A DNA stretch of 64,000 bases from positions 3,472,001-3,536,000 of the forward strand of contig NZ_CP010271.1 of the NCBI RefSeq assembly GCF_001456355.1. The letters run 5' to 3'. Within the stretch, counting starts at the first letter, position 1. Each line of letters begins with the position of its first letter. The notes under the pieces were generated by a model. That model worked only from the letters and a program-made list of their open reading frames with translations. It had not been told where the DNA came from and made no database searches. Positions 18,013 through 29,789 of the stretch are shown here, in pieces. This DNA is from Mycobacteroides saopaulense. Its GTDB lineage: Bacteria > Actinomycetota > Actinomycetes > Mycobacteriales > Mycobacteriaceae. A program made the position numbers and the translations under genes.

Positions 18013-18351
18013 TTATGTGGTGGAGCTCGGCTGGTCGTCGACCTTCCAGTTGAAGGAGATCTTCGTCCCCTCAACACCGGTGGCCGTCACGGTGACACCG
18101 ATCGTCTTACCCTCGCCGTCGACGACCGCACAGCGCTGTGTGGCCCCCTTCTCCCCCTTCAACGGCCCGTCGCAGCGGACTCCGGTGAGCGCGACACCGG
18201 TCTTCTCCGTGATCGCATCCTTGAGCCCGGTCTCCAGCTTCGCCTTGGCCAGTTCCGGGGACGATGACCCGAGGCTGAAATGCGCCTCGCAGCCCGAAAG
18301 CAGCAGCCCCACCAGGACAAGCGCCGCCAGCCGCGGCATGTGAATAGCCAT
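18013..18351 (-). CDS. DUF4333-like lipoprotein
   Basis: A 112-residue exported lipoprotein. The signal peptide ends with the lipobox LLSGC, giving C21 as the lipidated residue. The mature part carries one conserved disulfide-type cysteine pair (GVRCDGPLKG, QRCAVVDGEG), typical of the DUF4333 family of mycobacterial surface lipoproteins. The function is unknown. It is convergent with whiB3 and lies behind the groEL1 terminator, so it probably has its own promoter in the 70 bases upstream. Confidence 0.82.
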   Translation of the reverse strand: MAIHMPRLAALVLVGLLLSGCEAHFSLGSSSPELAKAKLETGLKDAITEKTGVALTGVRCDGPLKGEKGATQRCAVVDGEGKTIGVTVTATGVEGTKISFNWKVDDQPSSTT

Positions 18352-18378
18352 CTGCTCAGTAAACCCCGTAGAGACGGA

Positions 18379-18409
18379 AACACCCCCGGCTTCGCAGGCC
18401 GGGGGTGTT
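18379..18409 (-). terminator. Terminator downstream of groEL1
   Basis: Twelve-base perfect arms (18379-18390 and 18398-18409) with a 7-base loop, followed on the minus strand by TTTCC. It lies 13 bases beyond the groEL1 stop. Confidence 0.8.
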
Positions 18410-18422
18410 GTCGTAGCGCTGT

Positions 18423-20051
<1,629 letters not shown>

Positions 20052-20097
20052 CTATTCGGCTGTTTCAGCACCGGACAGGAATGGGTAAAAACGCGTG

Positions 20098-20140
20098 CCG
20101 CCCCGGACATCGCCTGCAAAGCAGGTCGATTCCGGGGCGG
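20098..20140 (-). other. Hairpin in the groES-groEL1 intercistronic region
   Basis: CCGCCCCGGA (20098-20107) pairs perfectly with TCCGGGGCGG (20131-20140), with an inner CCTGC/GCAGG stem. The position between the two cistrons suggests an RNA-processing or attenuation element that sets the GroES to GroEL1 ratio. Confidence 0.55.
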
Positions 20141-20162
20141 TCACACGGTTCTGCTTGCTCGG

Positions 20163-20462
20163 TTATTTGCTAACGACAGCCAGCACGTCGCGAGCCGACA
20201 GGATCAGGTACTCCTCGCCGTTGTACTTGATCTCGGTGCCGCCGTACTTGCTGTAGATGACGACGTCGCCTTCGGACACGTCCAGGGGGATCCGCTTCTC
20301 GCCATCCTCATCCCAGCGGCCGGGGCCAACTGCGACGACGGTGCCTTCTTGCGGCTTCTCCTTGGCGGTGTCCGGGATGACCAGACCGGAAGCGGTCGTG
20401 GTCTCGGCCTCATTGGCCTGAACGAGGATCTTGTCCTCGAGTGGCTTGATGTTCACGGCCAC
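20163..20462 (-). CDS. groES: Co-chaperonin GroES
   Basis: A 99-residue GroES. It begins [13 protein letters not shown] and includes the mobile loop [20 protein letters not shown] and the conserved [16 protein letters not shown] start at the GTG at 20462, preceded by GAGAGGGAAAGGG; the frame extends to 20525 without family similarity. GroES caps GroEL rings. It is the first gene of the operon and lies 136 bases downstream of the CIRCE operator. Confidence 0.97.
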   Translation of the reverse strand: MAVNIKPLEDKILVQANEAETTTASGLVIPDTAKEKPQEGTVVAVGPGRWDEDGEKRIPLDVSEGDVVIYSKYGGTEIKYNGEEYLILSARDVLAVVSK

Positions 20463-20597
20463 AGTGATCCCTTTCCCTCTCAGGGTGGCTCGGTGGGCCT
20501 GCTGCCCATGAGCCTGGATTGTCAATGAATATTTCGGCGGCCGGATGAGTGTCGCGCCGTCGTCGCGGGTGCCGACACGACGTCAACCGATCGCCAT

Positions 20598-20624
20598 CTA
20601 GCACTCTATACATGAGAGTGCTAG
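20598..20624 (-). promoter_or_regulatory. CIRCE operator (HrcA site)
   Basis: CTAGCACTC-N9-GAGTGCTAG is a perfect 9-9-9 CIRCE element upstream of groES. It is bound by the HrcA repressor and relieves repression on heat shock. Confidence 0.95.
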
Positions 20625-20645
20625 TGCTCAAGGCTGGGCTGTCAC

Positions 20646-21100
20646 CTAACTGTCCAACGCCCCCGGATCCATGAGCAGATGAGCTGACACATCGCCGATC
20701 ATCTCGACATCTACCCGCCGCGAGCTGAAGTACCAGCCCTGCTCGTCGCGGCCGAACGTGTCCCGATACCGGCCCACGACAATCGGCTGCAACGGCAACC
20801 TTTCGGTGGCCTGCACCACACAGAACGTCGAGCGGGCCGAGGCCGTGCCATCCCCGGTGACCTCGACGATCGGATTGAGCACCAGATGTCGGGTGCGCGG
20901 GGTGCCACCGGTCTCCCGATAACGGCGCGTGGTGGTGAAGAAGAGTTTGGTGATGCCGAGGCGCCGGACACGCTCCCCTGCTGCCCACCGAAGGTGCTAC
21001 GGCCAAGCAACTCCCCAACCCCGTCGAAGTCCCCCGCGTCCATCAACTCGGCGTAGCGATACAGCAGATCGGTGATGGCCAGCCGGTCCGCGACGCTCAT
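20646..21100 (-). pseudogene. Frameshifted SnoaL/NTF2-like protein
   Basis: The 5' part starts at the ATG at 21100 ([20 protein letters not shown]), overlapping the tsaD stop by one base, and reads well to the QQG codons. The continuation ERVRRLGITKLFFTTTRRYR, then HLVLNPIVEVTGDG to the stop at 20646, lies in another frame. One base is missing at a run of four C (20975-20978); five would restore a 151-residue NTF2-like protein. These small cone-shaped proteins include isomerases and dehydratases. The gene is either a recent pseudogene or a sequencing error in a homopolymer. Confidence 0.78.
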
Positions 21101-22125
21101 CAGCGCACCTGCCCCTTCACCACGGGCAGCCCCGGGTCGGCGGCGGCCTGCAGCGAGGACGGTTGCGCACCCGCAGCCACCAGATGCGCCGCGAAGGAGG
21201 CGATCATCGCGCCGTTGTCCGTGCACAGCCGCAGCGGTGGCACCCGCAGTGTCACGCCGGCCTGGGCGCACCGCTGCTCGGCCAATTCCCGCACCCGCGA
21301 GTTGGCAGCCACCCCACCGGCGATCAGCAGAGTCGACACCCCGAGGTCCGTCGCCGCGCGCACCGCCTTCATGGTCAGCACGTCGGCCACCGATTCCTGA
21401 AAGCCCGCCGCCACGTCGGCCGGCACGAAGTCGGGGTTCTTTTCCACATAGCGCGCCACAGCCGTCTTCAAGCCCGAGAAGCTGAAGCTGTGCCGATCAT
21501 CGCGCGGACCCGTCATCCCGCGCGGAAATGGAACCGCTGACGAATCGCCTTGTTGCGCAAGCTCGTCGAGCACCTTGCCGCCCGGGTAACCCAACCCGAG
21601 CAGCCGCGCCACCTTGTCGTAGGCCTCGCCCGCGGCATCGTCGACGGTGGCACCGAGCTCCTCGATGGGCTCGGCCAGCGACCTCACGTGCAGCAGGCTG
21701 GTGTGCCCGCCCGAGACTAGCAGCGCCACGCACTCGGGCAGCGGCCCGTTTTCGAAGACGTCGGCGGCGATGTGCCCGCCCAAATGGTTCACCCCGTAGA
21801 AGGGCACACCCCAGGCCAACGCCAGACCCTTGGCGGCCGAGACCCCGACCAGGAGCGCACCGGCCAGGCCGGGACCGATGGTCGCGGCGACCACATCCGG
21901 CTTCTGCACGCCGGCGATGTCCAGCGCACGCCGCGCGGTGACTCCGAGCGCCTCCAGATGTGCGCGAGAGGCGATCTCGGGCACCACCCCGCCGAAACGG
22001 GCATGTTCGTCGACGCTGGACGCCACCTCGTCGGCCAACAGCACCACCGACCCGTCGGGGGTCAGCTCGGCGATACCCACTCCGGTTTCATCGCAGGAGC
22101 TTTCGATGGCAAGGATGACTGTCAT
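21100..22125 (-). CDS. tsaD: tRNA N6-threonylcarbamoyladenosine transferase TsaD
   Basis: A 341-residue ASKHA-fold protein with the metal-binding histidines H114 and H118 ([11 protein letters not shown]), the VSGGHTSL phosphate loop and [13 protein letters not shown]. With TsaB and TsaE it transfers threonylcarbamoyl to A37 of ANN-decoding tRNAs; TsaC is not in the window. It ends a compact run tsaE-tsaB-rimI-tsaD, 12 bases after rimI, and is coupled to the NTF2-like gene through TGATG. It is the counterpart of Rv3419c. Confidence 0.96.
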   Translation of the reverse strand: MTVILAIESSCDETGVGIAELTPDGSVVLLADEVASSVDEHARFGGVVPEIASRAHLEALGVTARRALDIAGVQKPDVVAATIGPGLAGALLVGVSAAKGLALAWGVPFYGVNHLGGHIAADVFENGPLPECVALLVSGGHTSLLHVRSLAEPIEELGATVDDAAGEAYDKVARLLGLGYPGGKVLDELAQQGDSSAVPFPRGMTGPRDDRHSFSFSGLKTAVARYVEKNPDFVPADVAAGFQESVADVLTMKAVRAATDLGVSTLLIAGGVAANSRVRELAEQRCAQAGVTLRVPPLRLCTDNGAMIASFAAHLVAAGAQPSSLQAAADPGLPVVKGQVR

Positions 22126-22137
22126 GGCCGCATCAGC

Positions 22138-22605
22138 CTATTTCACGGAGCCCTGTGCAGGGCGTTTCATGGTGAAGGCGTCGGCTCCGCTGCCCGGGTA
22201 GTAGCGCTTACGCACGCCGACCGTCTCGAATCCGGTGCCGTGGTACAGCGCGATCGCCGCCTCGTTGTCGGTGCGCACCTCCAGGAACACCGGCCCCGGA
22301 TCGCTGTCTGCGTGCGCGAGCAACGCATCCAGCAGGCGCCGTCCGATGCCCTGTTTCTGATATGCGGGATCCACGCCGATGGTGTGGATCTCGTACTCCG
22401 GTTCGTGACGCCCCAACCGGGAGATGCCGCCGTACCCCACGAGCGTGTGTCCGTCCCTCGCCGACAGGTAGAAGATGTGCGCCGACGCCAGCTCGGCGCG
22501 AAAGGCCGACTCGGGCCACGGATCGTCACCGGCGAACAGGATCGCCTCGAGTTCGGCGCACCGACCGGCATCGCGCCGTCGAAGCGGCTTCAGCGCGATC
22601 GTCAT
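22138..22605 (-). CDS. rimI: RimI-type N-acetyltransferase
   Basis: A 155-residue GNAT protein with the acetyl-CoA pyrophosphate loop in VDPAYQKQGIGRRLLDALL and the C-terminal ALYHGTGFETVGVRKRYY block that defines RimI. RimI acetylates the N-terminus of ribosomal protein S18, and in mycobacteria can act more broadly. The ATG at 22605 shares ATGA with the tsaB stop; the longer frame to 22851 is tsaB shadow. It sits between tsaB and tsaD as in Rv3420c. Confidence 0.93.
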   Translation of the reverse strand: MTIALKPLRRRDAGRCAELEAILFAGDDPWPESAFRAELASAHIFYLSARDGHTLVGYGGISRLGRHEPEYEIHTIGVDPAYQKQGIGRRLLDALLAHADSDPGPVFLEVRTDNEAAIALYHGTGFETVGVRKRYYPGSGADAFTMKRPAQGSVK

Positions 22606-23225
22606 CGGCGGGGTTCTTTGGCGTCGGGACGACGCAGATACAGCGGCGTCAGAGTCCCCGGGGGCTGATCCCAGTCGACCACGCGCACCAACCGGGATGG
22701 GGACGGGTACTGGCGATCGAGCGCCGGCAAATCGAAAAGAGTTGTGTGGTCCGGCGATCCGGCCACATAGGAGTAACCCGAGACCGACACGTCCGCGGGT
22801 GCGTCGACGGCGGGGCCGCCGATGCGCGCACCGTCGCGATAGCCCGCCCAATACACCTCACGCCGGCGGGCGTCGGTGACGACGAGGACACTGCCCGTGG
22901 TGTCGTAGCCGATGGCGTCGAGGGTGCACACCGGGTACACCGGAACGTCGAGTGCCAGTCCCATGGCCGACGCGGTCGCCATCCCGACCCGCAGCCCGGT
23001 GAACGGGCCGGGGCCACAGCCGACCACGATCGCACCAAGCTCACCAACCGTGACGCCCGCCTCGGCACATGCCGCTGCGATATTGGGCGTGAGAGCCTCG
23101 GCATGCCCCTTGGCGCCCATGGTGATTCGTTCAGACAGTGTCTGCACCGATCCATCCGGCGCACGCCTCACCAAACCCGCGGTGATGGCGGGTGTAGCCG
23201 TGTCCAGGGCAAGTATCACGCTCAC
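22602..23225 (-). CDS. tsaB: TsaB, t6A synthesis scaffold
   Basis: A 207-residue ASKHA-fold protein related to TsaD but without its metal-binding histidines. Family blocks are ILALDTATPAITAGL and GCGPGPFTGLRVGMATA. It dimerises with TsaD and is needed for t6A formation. The GTG start overlaps tsaE by 4 bases and the stop overlaps rimI by 4, so the three are translationally coupled. Confidence 0.94.
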   Translation of the reverse strand: MSVILALDTATPAITAGLVRRAPDGSVQTLSERITMGAKGHAEALTPNIAAACAEAGVTVGELGAIVVGCGPGPFTGLRVGMATASAMGLALDVPVYPVCTLDAIGYDTTGSVLVVTDARRREVYWAGYRDGARIGGPAVDAPADVSVSGYSYVAGSPDHTTLFDLPALDRQYPSPSRLVRVVDWDQPPGTLTPLYLRRPDAKEPRR

Positions 23226-23689
23226 GGCTTACGACTCCAATGCCAGGTTGCGGTGCGTTCGTCGGAGTCGGGTGCACGTTGCAGCCGGATGTCCAGATGG
23301 TGTTCCGACAACCGCTCCGCCAACCCCTCGCCCCACTCCACGACCACCACCGAATCGTCCAGGTCGGTATCGAGATCCAGCGAGTCGAGCTCGCCGAGCA
23401 GGTCGGCACCGTGATGTTCCAGCAGCCGGTAGACGTCCACATGCACCAGTGCCGGTGCACCCGGGCGCCGTGCCTCGTGGACGCGCGCCAGCACGTACGA
23501 CGGCGAGGTGATGGGGCCGTCGACATCCATGCCCAACGCAATTCCCTTGGTCAATGCGGTCTTTCCTGCCCCCAGCGGACCATCGAGCACGACGACGTCG
23601 CCCGCGGCGAGGTCATGCCCGATCCGCGCCCCGAAATCCAGTGTGTCCTGCAGCGTGGGCAATGCGATGCGTCCCGACTCATCGATCAC
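23222..23689 (-). CDS. tsaE: TsaE, ATPase of t6A synthesis
   Basis: A 155-residue P-loop ATPase with Walker A GPLGAGKT (37-44) and the conserved TSPSYVLA and HVDVYRL segments. It recharges the TsaB-TsaD complex. The GTG start overlaps the upstream alpha/beta hydrolase gene by 4 bases, and the stop overlaps tsaB. It is the counterpart of Rv3422c. Confidence 0.95.
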   Translation of the reverse strand: MIDESGRIALPTLQDTLDFGARIGHDLAAGDVVVLDGPLGAGKTALTKGIALGMDVDGPITSPSYVLARVHEARRPGAPALVHVDVYRLLEHHGADLLGELDSLDLDTDLDDSVVVVEWGEGLAERLSEHHLDIRLQRAPDSDERTATWHWSRKP

Positions 23690-24777
23690 AGTCCGGTCCG
23701 ATCACGCAGACGCTGTTTGATGGCAGCGAAAAGTGTTGGGGTCGAGCGCCTGACAAGACGATCGATGCCGTCGTTGACGATTCCGGGATGTTCCAGTTGC
23801 ACCAGATGCCCCGATTCGCGCACCAGGATCAGCTCGTCCAGTCCGCTGAGTCCCAATTGCGCTGCCATGGACTCCGATTGAGCCTGCGGGGTCAGCATGT
23901 CGGTGTCACCGCACACCACCAGGCTGGGCAGTGGCGCGATGGTCTGCAGCGCCGCGGTCTCGTCGTGCTCCTCCAGCGCACGAAGGAAATCCACGATAGT
24001 GGTGACGGGAGTCTGGTGAATCATCCGCTCGCTGAACCGCACCAGCGTGGGGCTCACCCGGTTACCCCCGTACGACGCGGCCTGCAACACCGGGCCCACC
24101 AGCGATTTGACCGCGCCGCGGCCATGGTGGGCCGGGCCAGGCGCGTAATGTACCGCCGCGCGCAGCACGCGCAGTGCGGGGTTGCGCAGGCCCTCGCCGA
24201 TCGCGGTATGCGAAAGGCCCTCGGCCGCACTGGCGATCAACCCGACTCCGACAATTCTGCGGCCATACTGTTCGGGATGACGTCCGGCGTGCGCAAGGAT
24301 GGTCATGCCGCCCATCGAATGCCCCACGAGGACCGCGTTGCCGCGGGGCACCAACACACGCAACACCGATTCGAGGTCGTCGCCGAGCTGCCTGATGGTG
24401 CACGACTTCGGGGACGGCCTGCCCGAACGTCCGTGTCCGCGTTGGTCATAGAAAACCATGCGGACGTTGTCGCCCCAACGGCTCGCGAGTTCACGACGCT
24501 GGAAGTGAAAGGACGCCATCTGCAGACAGAAGCCGTGCACGAATACGACGGTCAGCGGCGCTTTCGACGGACCTACCTCGCGAACCGCCAGCGGCACACC
24601 GTCATCTGTCATCACAATGCTGCCGCGATCGGTCTCCAGCAGGTCGAAGTCCTCGTCGCGATAGGGGTCATCGAGTCTGCGCCTGCCGATCGAACGCGCG
24701 GTACCGACACCGGCCACCGTGACCACAGCGCCCAGCCCCGCCACGCCCGCCAGCCAGGCGTTCGACTTATTGCTCAA
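23686..24777 (-). CDS. Membrane-anchored alpha/beta hydrolase
   Basis: A 363-residue alpha/beta hydrolase with an N-terminal hydrophobic anchor (about 8-25). It has the oxyanion-type FVHGFCLQM, nucleophile S154 in VGHSMGGM, a likely acid in CGDTDML and the catalytic histidine in [11 protein letters not shown]. The substrate is unknown; homologues next to alr are widespread in rapid-growing mycobacteria. I favour the TTG at 24777, which overlaps the alr stop and includes the anchor. A GTG about 40 bases downstream is the alternative. It is coupled by 4-base overlap to tsaE. Confidence 0.82.
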   Translation of the reverse strand: MSNKSNAWLAGVAGLGAVVTVAGVGTARSIGRRRLDDPYRDEDFDLLETDRGSIVMTDDGVPLAVREVGPSKAPLTVVFVHGFCLQMASFHFQRRELASRWGDNVRMVFYDQRGHGRSGRPSPKSCTIRQLGDDLESVLRVLVPRGNAVLVGHSMGGMTILAHAGRHPEQYGRRIVGVGLIASAAEGLSHTAIGEGLRNPALRVLRAAVHYAPGPAHHGRGAVKSLVGPVLQAASYGGNRVSPTLVRFSERMIHQTPVTTIVDFLRALEEHDETAALQTIAPLPSLVVCGDTDMLTPQAQSESMAAQLGLSGLDELILVRESGHLVQLEHPGIVNDGIDRLVRRSTPTLFAAIKQRLRDRTGL

Positions 24778-25960
24778 CGGCCCTGGAATCCCGATACGTC
24801 CGCACCACCCTGCCGCGTGGGCCGGTGACCACCTCATAGGCGATGGTGTCGAGCAGCTCGGCCCAGTCCTGCGCGGTGGGCTCGCCCGCTGTGCCCGGAC
24901 CGAAAAGCGTTGCGACATCGCCCGCCCGCACCCCGGCCTCGTTGTCACCCAGGTCGACCACGAACTGGTCCATGCACACCCGCCCGACGTTCGGGTAGCG
25001 GCGTCCATTGATCGAGACCTCAAAGCGATTCCCCAATGCGCGGGTCACTCCATCGGCGTACCCGATTCCGATGAGTGCCGCGTTGGTATCGCACGGCGCC
25101 GTCCAGATATGGCCGTAGGACACACCTTCACCGGCACGGACCGGTTTGACCGAGGACACCGCGCACGTCAGCGACATCGCCGGGATGAGATCGGTTTCGA
25201 CCTCCCCCGGCATCGGATTGACGCCGTACACCGCGATACCCGGACGCACCATGTCGTACCGCACATCGGGACGGGTCAAGGTGGCTGCTGAATTCGACAG
25301 GTGCGCAAGCTCATAACGCAATCCGAAGCTGCGCGCCGTCTCCAGCGCCTCGTTGAACCGGCCGATCTGCATATCGATGGTGGGGTTACCCGGCTGATCC
25401 GCATACGCGAAGTGGGACATGATGCCGCGCACCCGGATCGACTCCTCGGCCTGCGCCTTGGCCAACACCTCGAAGAGGTCGCGGGTGTACTCGGCCGGCA
25501 CGCCGTTGCGATTGAGCCCGGTGTCCACCTTGACGGACGTGATCGCCTGCCTGCCGGTGGATCGCGCCGCATCCAATAACTCACCGAACTGCTCGCGCGA
25601 GGACACCGCCACCTCGACATCCGCGTTGAGCGCGGCGGCGTAGTCGGCTCCCGGCGCGTGCAACCAGGCGAGCAGCGGCGCGTCGATACCGGCGGCGCGA
25701 ATCCGTAGCGCCTCGGTCAATGTGGTAACCCCGAGCTCGTCGGCTCCCGCGGCGAGCGCGGCACGCGCGACCGGCACCGCGCCGTGCCCATAGCCGTCGG
25801 CCTTGACGACCACCATCAGCCGCGCCGAGCCGGCGTGCCCACGAAGCAATTGAACGTTGTGCGCGATGGCACCGAGGTCGACGACCGCCTGCGCGGTCGC
25901 CTCACCCGTGTTCGGCGGGAGGCCGCCTGTTGCCGTCGAAGTTGTGGTCACCGGCCCCAT
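24767..25960 (-). CDS. alr: Alanine racemase
   Basis: This 397-residue PLP enzyme makes D-alanine for peptidoglycan. PLP lysine is K53 ([10 protein letters not shown]), and the opposite-face catalytic tyrosine is about Y282 (GVSYGHIW). The remaining blocks ([14 protein letters not shown] loop, [11 protein letters not shown]) are typical. The target of D-cycloserine. ATG at 25960 is preceded by GGATGGGA; GTG at 25951 also fits. It follows gadB by 13 bases. Confidence 0.94.
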   Translation of the reverse strand: MGPVTTTSTATGGLPPNTGEATAQAVVDLGAIAHNVQLLRGHAGSARLMVVVKADGYGHGAVPVARAALAAGADELGVTTLTEALRIRAAGIDAPLLAWLHAPGADYAAALNADVEVAVSSREQFGELLDAARSTGRQAITSVKVDTGLNRNGVPAEYTRDLFEVLAKAQAEESIRVRGIMSHFAYADQPGNPTIDMQIGRFNEALETARSFGLRYELAHLSNSAATLTRPDVRYDMVRPGIAVYGVNPMPGEVETDLIPAMSLTCAVSSVKPVRAGEGVSYGHIWTAPCDTNAALIGIGYADGVTRALGNRFEVSINGRRYPNVGRVCMDQFVVDLGDNEAGVRAGDVATLFGPGTAGEPTAQDWAELLDTIAYEVVTGPRGRVVRTYRDSRAVEQ

Positions 25961-25973
25961 TGTCCCATCCGCC

Positions 25974-27392
25974 TCAGTGGGCGAACGGCTGCACCGCGTC
26001 GAAGTGCCCATTCGGCTTCAGTTCGTCAAGACCCTTCAGCACGGTGACAAGGTCATCGCGCAGCGCCCTGGCCAGATCGGTCGAAAAACCTTCGCGCACC
26101 ACCACACGCAGCACTGCGATATCGGTCACGTCATCGGGCATGGTGTAGGCCGGAACCTGCCAGCCGAAGGCTCGCAGCGAATGCGAGATGTCGAACTCGG
26201 TGTACGGGCGTTCGCCCTTCAGCCGGAACGACACCACCGGGATCTCCGAGCCATCGGTGATCACCTCGAAATGCTCACTCTTGTTCAGCTCATCGCCGAA
26301 CCAGCGGGCGGTCTCCGATAGACAACGCATCACCTGCGCGTATCCGGCTCGGCCCAGTCGCAGGAAGTTGTAGTACTGACCGACGACCTGGTTACCCGGC
26401 CGGGAGAAGTTCAGCGTGAACGTCGGCATGTCACCGCCGAGGTAGTTCACCCGGAACACCAGGTCTTCGGGCAGGTGTTCCTTACTGCGCCACACCACGA
26501 AACCGATGCCCGGATAGGTCAGCCCGTATTTGTGCCCGCTGACGTTGATCGACACCACCCGTGGCAGCCGGAAATCCCAATGCAGTTCGGGATGCAGGAA
26601 CGGCACCACGAATCCCCCGCTGGCCGCATCGACGTGCACCGGGACGTCGGGCTTGCCAGGCGTGGCCGCCAACGCGTCCAGGGCGGCGCAGATCTCGGCG
26701 ATCGGCTCCAGCTCACCGGTGAAGGTGGTGCCCAGGATGCCGACAACCCCGATGGTGTCCTCGTCCACGGCGCCGAGCACCTGCTCGGGGGTGATGACAT
26801 ACCGATCCCTGGCCATCGGCAGGTAACGCGGCTCGACATCGAAGTACCGGCAGAACTTCTCCCAGACCACCTGCACGTTGGACCCCATCACCAGATTGGG
26901 TGTGCGCCCCTTCCAGCCGTCACCCACCTTGGCGCGCCAGCGCCACTTGAGGGCCAACCCGGCAAGCATCACCGCCTCGCTGGATCCGATGGTCGACACC
27001 CCGACTGCCGACGAAGGGTCCTCGGCAGACAGGTCGTCGGCGTGGAACAGGTCGGCCACTATGGCCACGCACCGCGATTCGATCGCGGCCGTCGCCGGAT
27101 ACTCGTCCTTGTCGATCATGTTCTTGTCGAACGTCTCGGCCATCAGCTTTTCGGCCTCGGGATCCATCCACGTGGTGACGAAGGTGGCCAGGTTCAGCCG
27201 CGAACTGCCGTCGAGCATGAGCTCGTCGTGAATGAACCGGTAGGCGGCCTGCGGGTCCATCGGCTCATCGGGGAGACGCAACGCCGGGACAGGGGCCGTC
27301 GACAACCGGCCGGTATAGGCGGGACTGAAAGACGAGGCGTTGATCTTGCCGGCGTGCGCCGAGAGCCTGAACTGATCGCGGGAATTCGACAT
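25974..27392 (-). CDS. gadB: Glutamate decarboxylase
   Basis: A 472-residue group II PLP decarboxylase. K288 in [14 protein letters not shown] holds the cofactor, and HVDAASGGF carries the ring-contacting aspartate. It converts glutamate to GABA with proton consumption, an acid-stress and GABA-shunt reaction. The order nnr-gadB-alr is as in M. tuberculosis (Rv3432c), with a 10-base gap after nnr. Confidence 0.95.
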   Translation of the reverse strand: MSNSRDQFRLSAHAGKINASSFSPAYTGRLSTAPVPALRLPDEPMDPQAAYRFIHDELMLDGSSRLNLATFVTTWMDPEAEKLMAETFDKNMIDKDEYPATAAIESRCVAIVADLFHADDLSAEDPSSAVGVSTIGSSEAVMLAGLALKWRWRAKVGDGWKGRTPNLVMGSNVQVVWEKFCRYFDVEPRYLPMARDRYVITPEQVLGAVDEDTIGVVGILGTTFTGELEPIAEICAALDALAATPGKPDVPVHVDAASGGFVVPFLHPELHWDFRLPRVVSINVSGHKYGLTYPGIGFVVWRSKEHLPEDLVFRVNYLGGDMPTFTLNFSRPGNQVVGQYYNFLRLGRAGYAQVMRCLSETARWFGDELNKSEHFEVITDGSEIPVVSFRLKGERPYTEFDISHSLRAFGWQVPAYTMPDDVTDIAVLRVVVREGFSTDLARALRDDLVTVLKGLDELKPNGHFDAVQPFAH

Positions 27393-27402
27393 AAACCGAT
27401 TC

Positions 27403-28836
27403 TCACCCTATTTCGGCGATCGCCCACCGCAGATGTCCAAGAAGACGGGAAGCCGAAATGGGGGCTTTACCCGGACCGGGATCAGCCGCCGCGGCTGCGG
27501 CCGCGCGGGCGTGCACGTAAGCGCCCATGGCCGCGGCCCGGTCCGAAGGAATGCCGGTCGCCAACAGAGCACCGATCACACCCGAGAGCACGTCGCCAGA
27601 ACCCGCGGTCGCGGCCCACGATCCATGTGCCCGATTCACATACGCGGTTCCGTCCGGCTGCGCGATGACGGTGACGTTGCCCTTGAGGAGCACCGTGGCG
27701 TTCAACCGAGCGGCCAGCGACCGCGCGGCACCGATCCGGTCGGAACCCGGCGCAGTGCCCGCCAGTCGCGCGTACTCACCGGCGTGCGGCGTCAAGACCG
27801 TCGGTGCGTCGCGCGTTGCCACCAGGTCGGTCAGATCGGGATGCTCGGCCAGAATCGTCAGGGCATCGGCGTCGACGAGAACAGGCAGGCCGCCGGAGAG
27901 CACCCGCCGCAGAGTTCGCGTCTGGCGCTCGGCGGTTCCGTACCCGGGACCGATCACCCAGGCCTGCACCCGACCGGCGGCCTCTTCCGTCTGTGTGGCA
28001 ATGGTCTCCGGCCAGTGCGAAACCACCTCCGCGGCAGCAGTTCCGGCATAGCGCACCATCCCCGAGGTGGCGGCTACGGCGGCGCCGGAGCACAACACCG
28101 CCGCGCCCGGGTAGGTGCTCGATCCGGCCAGCACACCGGTGACGCCCTGGGTGTACTTGTCGTCGGCTGGTCCGGGGACGGGCCAAGCGGCCGTCACGTC
28201 GGCGGCCTCGAGTTCCCGGATCGTCGCCGCGGGTAGGTCCAGTCCGATGTCGATCAGCCTGACGTCACCGCAGTCGCCCAGAGCGTGTACCGGTTTGTAC
28301 CCGCCGAATGTCACCGTGACCTCGGCACGAAACGCCGGACCGTCCACCGCTCCGGTGTGAACGTCGACGCCGCTGGGAATGTCCACCGCGATCACGGGGA
28401 TGCCCTCGGCGGTGATCTGCTTGGCGATCTCGGCGGCTCCCGGGCGCAAGGGCCCGATGCCCGAAATGCCCACGACTCCATCCAGGACGAGGTCGATGTC
28501 GTCCGGCACGGCGGACACCACCCGGCCGCCGGCCTTACGGAAGGCCCGTAGACCCGAATGGTGCGCGCGATCGGGATTCAACAACACGGCGCTCACCGAG
28601 ACTCCGCGGCGACGCAGGAATGTCAAGGCCCACAGGGCGTCTCCCCCGTTGTCTCCCGAACCCACGATGGCACAGACGCCCCGCCCGGACACCACGCCGG
28701 CCCGGCGCGACAGCTCATCGGCGACAACCGTGGCCAATCCGTACGCCGCGCGCCGCATCAACGCCCCATCCGGCAGCGAGGCCAGCAACGGCGCCTCGGC
28801 CTCCCGGATCTGTTCGGCGCTGTAGTAATAGCGCAT
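27403..28836 (-). CDS. nnr: Bifunctional NAD(P)HX epimerase / dehydratase
   Basis: A 477-residue two-domain repair enzyme. The N-terminal YjeF-type epimerase (about 1-215) has GSGDNGGDALWALTFL and AVDIPSGVDVHTG. The C-terminal ADP/ATP-dependent dehydratase (about 225-477) has TPHAGEYARL and GSGDVLSGVIGALLA. It restores hydrated NAD(P)H. Its ATG overlaps the stop of the preceding hydrolase (TGATG). It is the counterpart of Rv3433c. Confidence 0.95.
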   Translation of the reverse strand: MRYYYSAEQIREAEAPLLASLPDGALMRRAAYGLATVVADELSRRAGVVSGRGVCAIVGSGDNGGDALWALTFLRRRGVSVSAVLLNPDRAHHSGLRAFRKAGGRVVSAVPDDIDLVLDGVVGISGIGPLRPGAAEIAKQITAEGIPVIAVDIPSGVDVHTGAVDGPAFRAEVTVTFGGYKPVHALGDCGDVRLIDIGLDLPAATIRELEAADVTAAWPVPGPADDKYTQGVTGVLAGSSTYPGAAVLCSGAAVAATSGMVRYAGTAAAEVVSHWPETIATQTEEAAGRVQAWVIGPGYGTAERQTRTLRRVLSGGLPVLVDADALTILAEHPDLTDLVATRDAPTVLTPHAGEYARLAGTAPGSDRIGAARSLAARLNATVLLKGNVTVIAQPDGTAYVNRAHGSWAATAGSGDVLSGVIGALLATGIPSDRAAAMGAYVHARAAAAAAADPGPGKAPISASRLLGHLRWAIAEIG

Positions 28837-29768
28837 CAGGCCGCCTCCACCGCATCCAGGAATTCATGGGTCACCACTGAAATCCTTTCCGGGAATTCAC
28901 CGTTGAGCGCGTGCGACGCATCGCTCCATGTCTCGACCCGCGCCTGCGGCACGAGGGCTCGCGCCCGCGCGGCCGCCCGCCCGGGGTGATAGACGATGCT
29001 GCGCCCGGCGATCACGACGAGTACCGGTACCCGCAGCCCGCGCAACTGCGCATCGTCGAACGGACGCGGTGTGGGCAGAAACATCGCAAAATCCCGCATA
29101 CCGGAGGAGATCAGTGCGGCCTCGGGCGCGCAGCCATCGACCGGCGCACCCCCCGATATCCAGCCCAACAAGCGATTCCGGATCCACTGCGGCATGGCGG
29201 GAATCACCGAGCCCAGCGACACCACAATCATCTTCCAGGTGATCCGCGCGAACGTCATCGCCGGATCGAGCAAGGTCACCGAGGCGAGCCGGTCCGGATA
29301 GCGGATGGCGTAGTTCACGGCATTCCAACCACCGATCGACAAGCCGAGTAGGTGCACGCGATCGAGCCCAAGCCCATCTAGGGCGTCCTCAAGCCAGGCG
29401 GCTTGATCCGCAGCATCGGCGATCACCTTGTGCTGCACACTCATCCCGGCCTCCCCGAGCAGGTCCAAGGTATAGACGCTACGCCGCGCGATCAGCGATA
29501 CCAGGTTGGCGCGCCACATCGGAGTGGAGGCGTTCCGACCGGGAAGCAGCACCAACGGAGTCCCCGGCGCCGACCCGAATCTGTACGCCCGCACGGTGCC
29601 GAGTCGCGTGTCGACATCGGCGATCGAGCCCACCGCGGGTAGCTCGTCCATGCCGCGCAGATATGCCCGCACGAACCTGCCGAACGCCGCATCGTCGGTG
29701 AAATACCCCAGCCTCTCAGCAGCCCAGCGCTTTCCGACGCGATGCTCAGGTATCGCCACGGAGTTCAT
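28836..29768 (-). CDS. Alpha/beta hydrolase
   Basis: A 310-residue soluble alpha/beta hydrolase with an LLPGRNAS oxyanion segment, nucleophile S144 (LLGLSIGGWN) and a probable catalytic histidine in SDASHALNGEFP. The substrate is unknown; carboxylesterase or lactonase are reasonable guesses. It lies between glmS (21 bases upstream) and nnr (overlapping), so it is expressed in this housekeeping operon. The corresponding M. tuberculosis interval holds other genes. Confidence 0.82.
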   Translation of the reverse strand: MNSVAIPEHRVGKRWAAERLGYFTDDAAFGRFVRAYLRGMDELPAVGSIADVDTRLGTVRAYRFGSAPGTPLVLLPGRNASTPMWRANLVSLIARRSVYTLDLLGEAGMSVQHKVIADAADQAAWLEDALDGLGLDRVHLLGLSIGGWNAVNYAIRYPDRLASVTLLDPAMTFARITWKMIVVSLGSVIPAMPQWIRNRLLGWISGGAPVDGCAPEAALISSGMRDFAMFLPTPRPFDDAQLRGLRVPVLVVIAGRSIVYHPGRAAARARALVPQARVETWSDASHALNGEFPERISVVTHEFLDAVEAA

Positions 29769-29789
29769 GCGGAGGGCCTGCGGCTGCCG

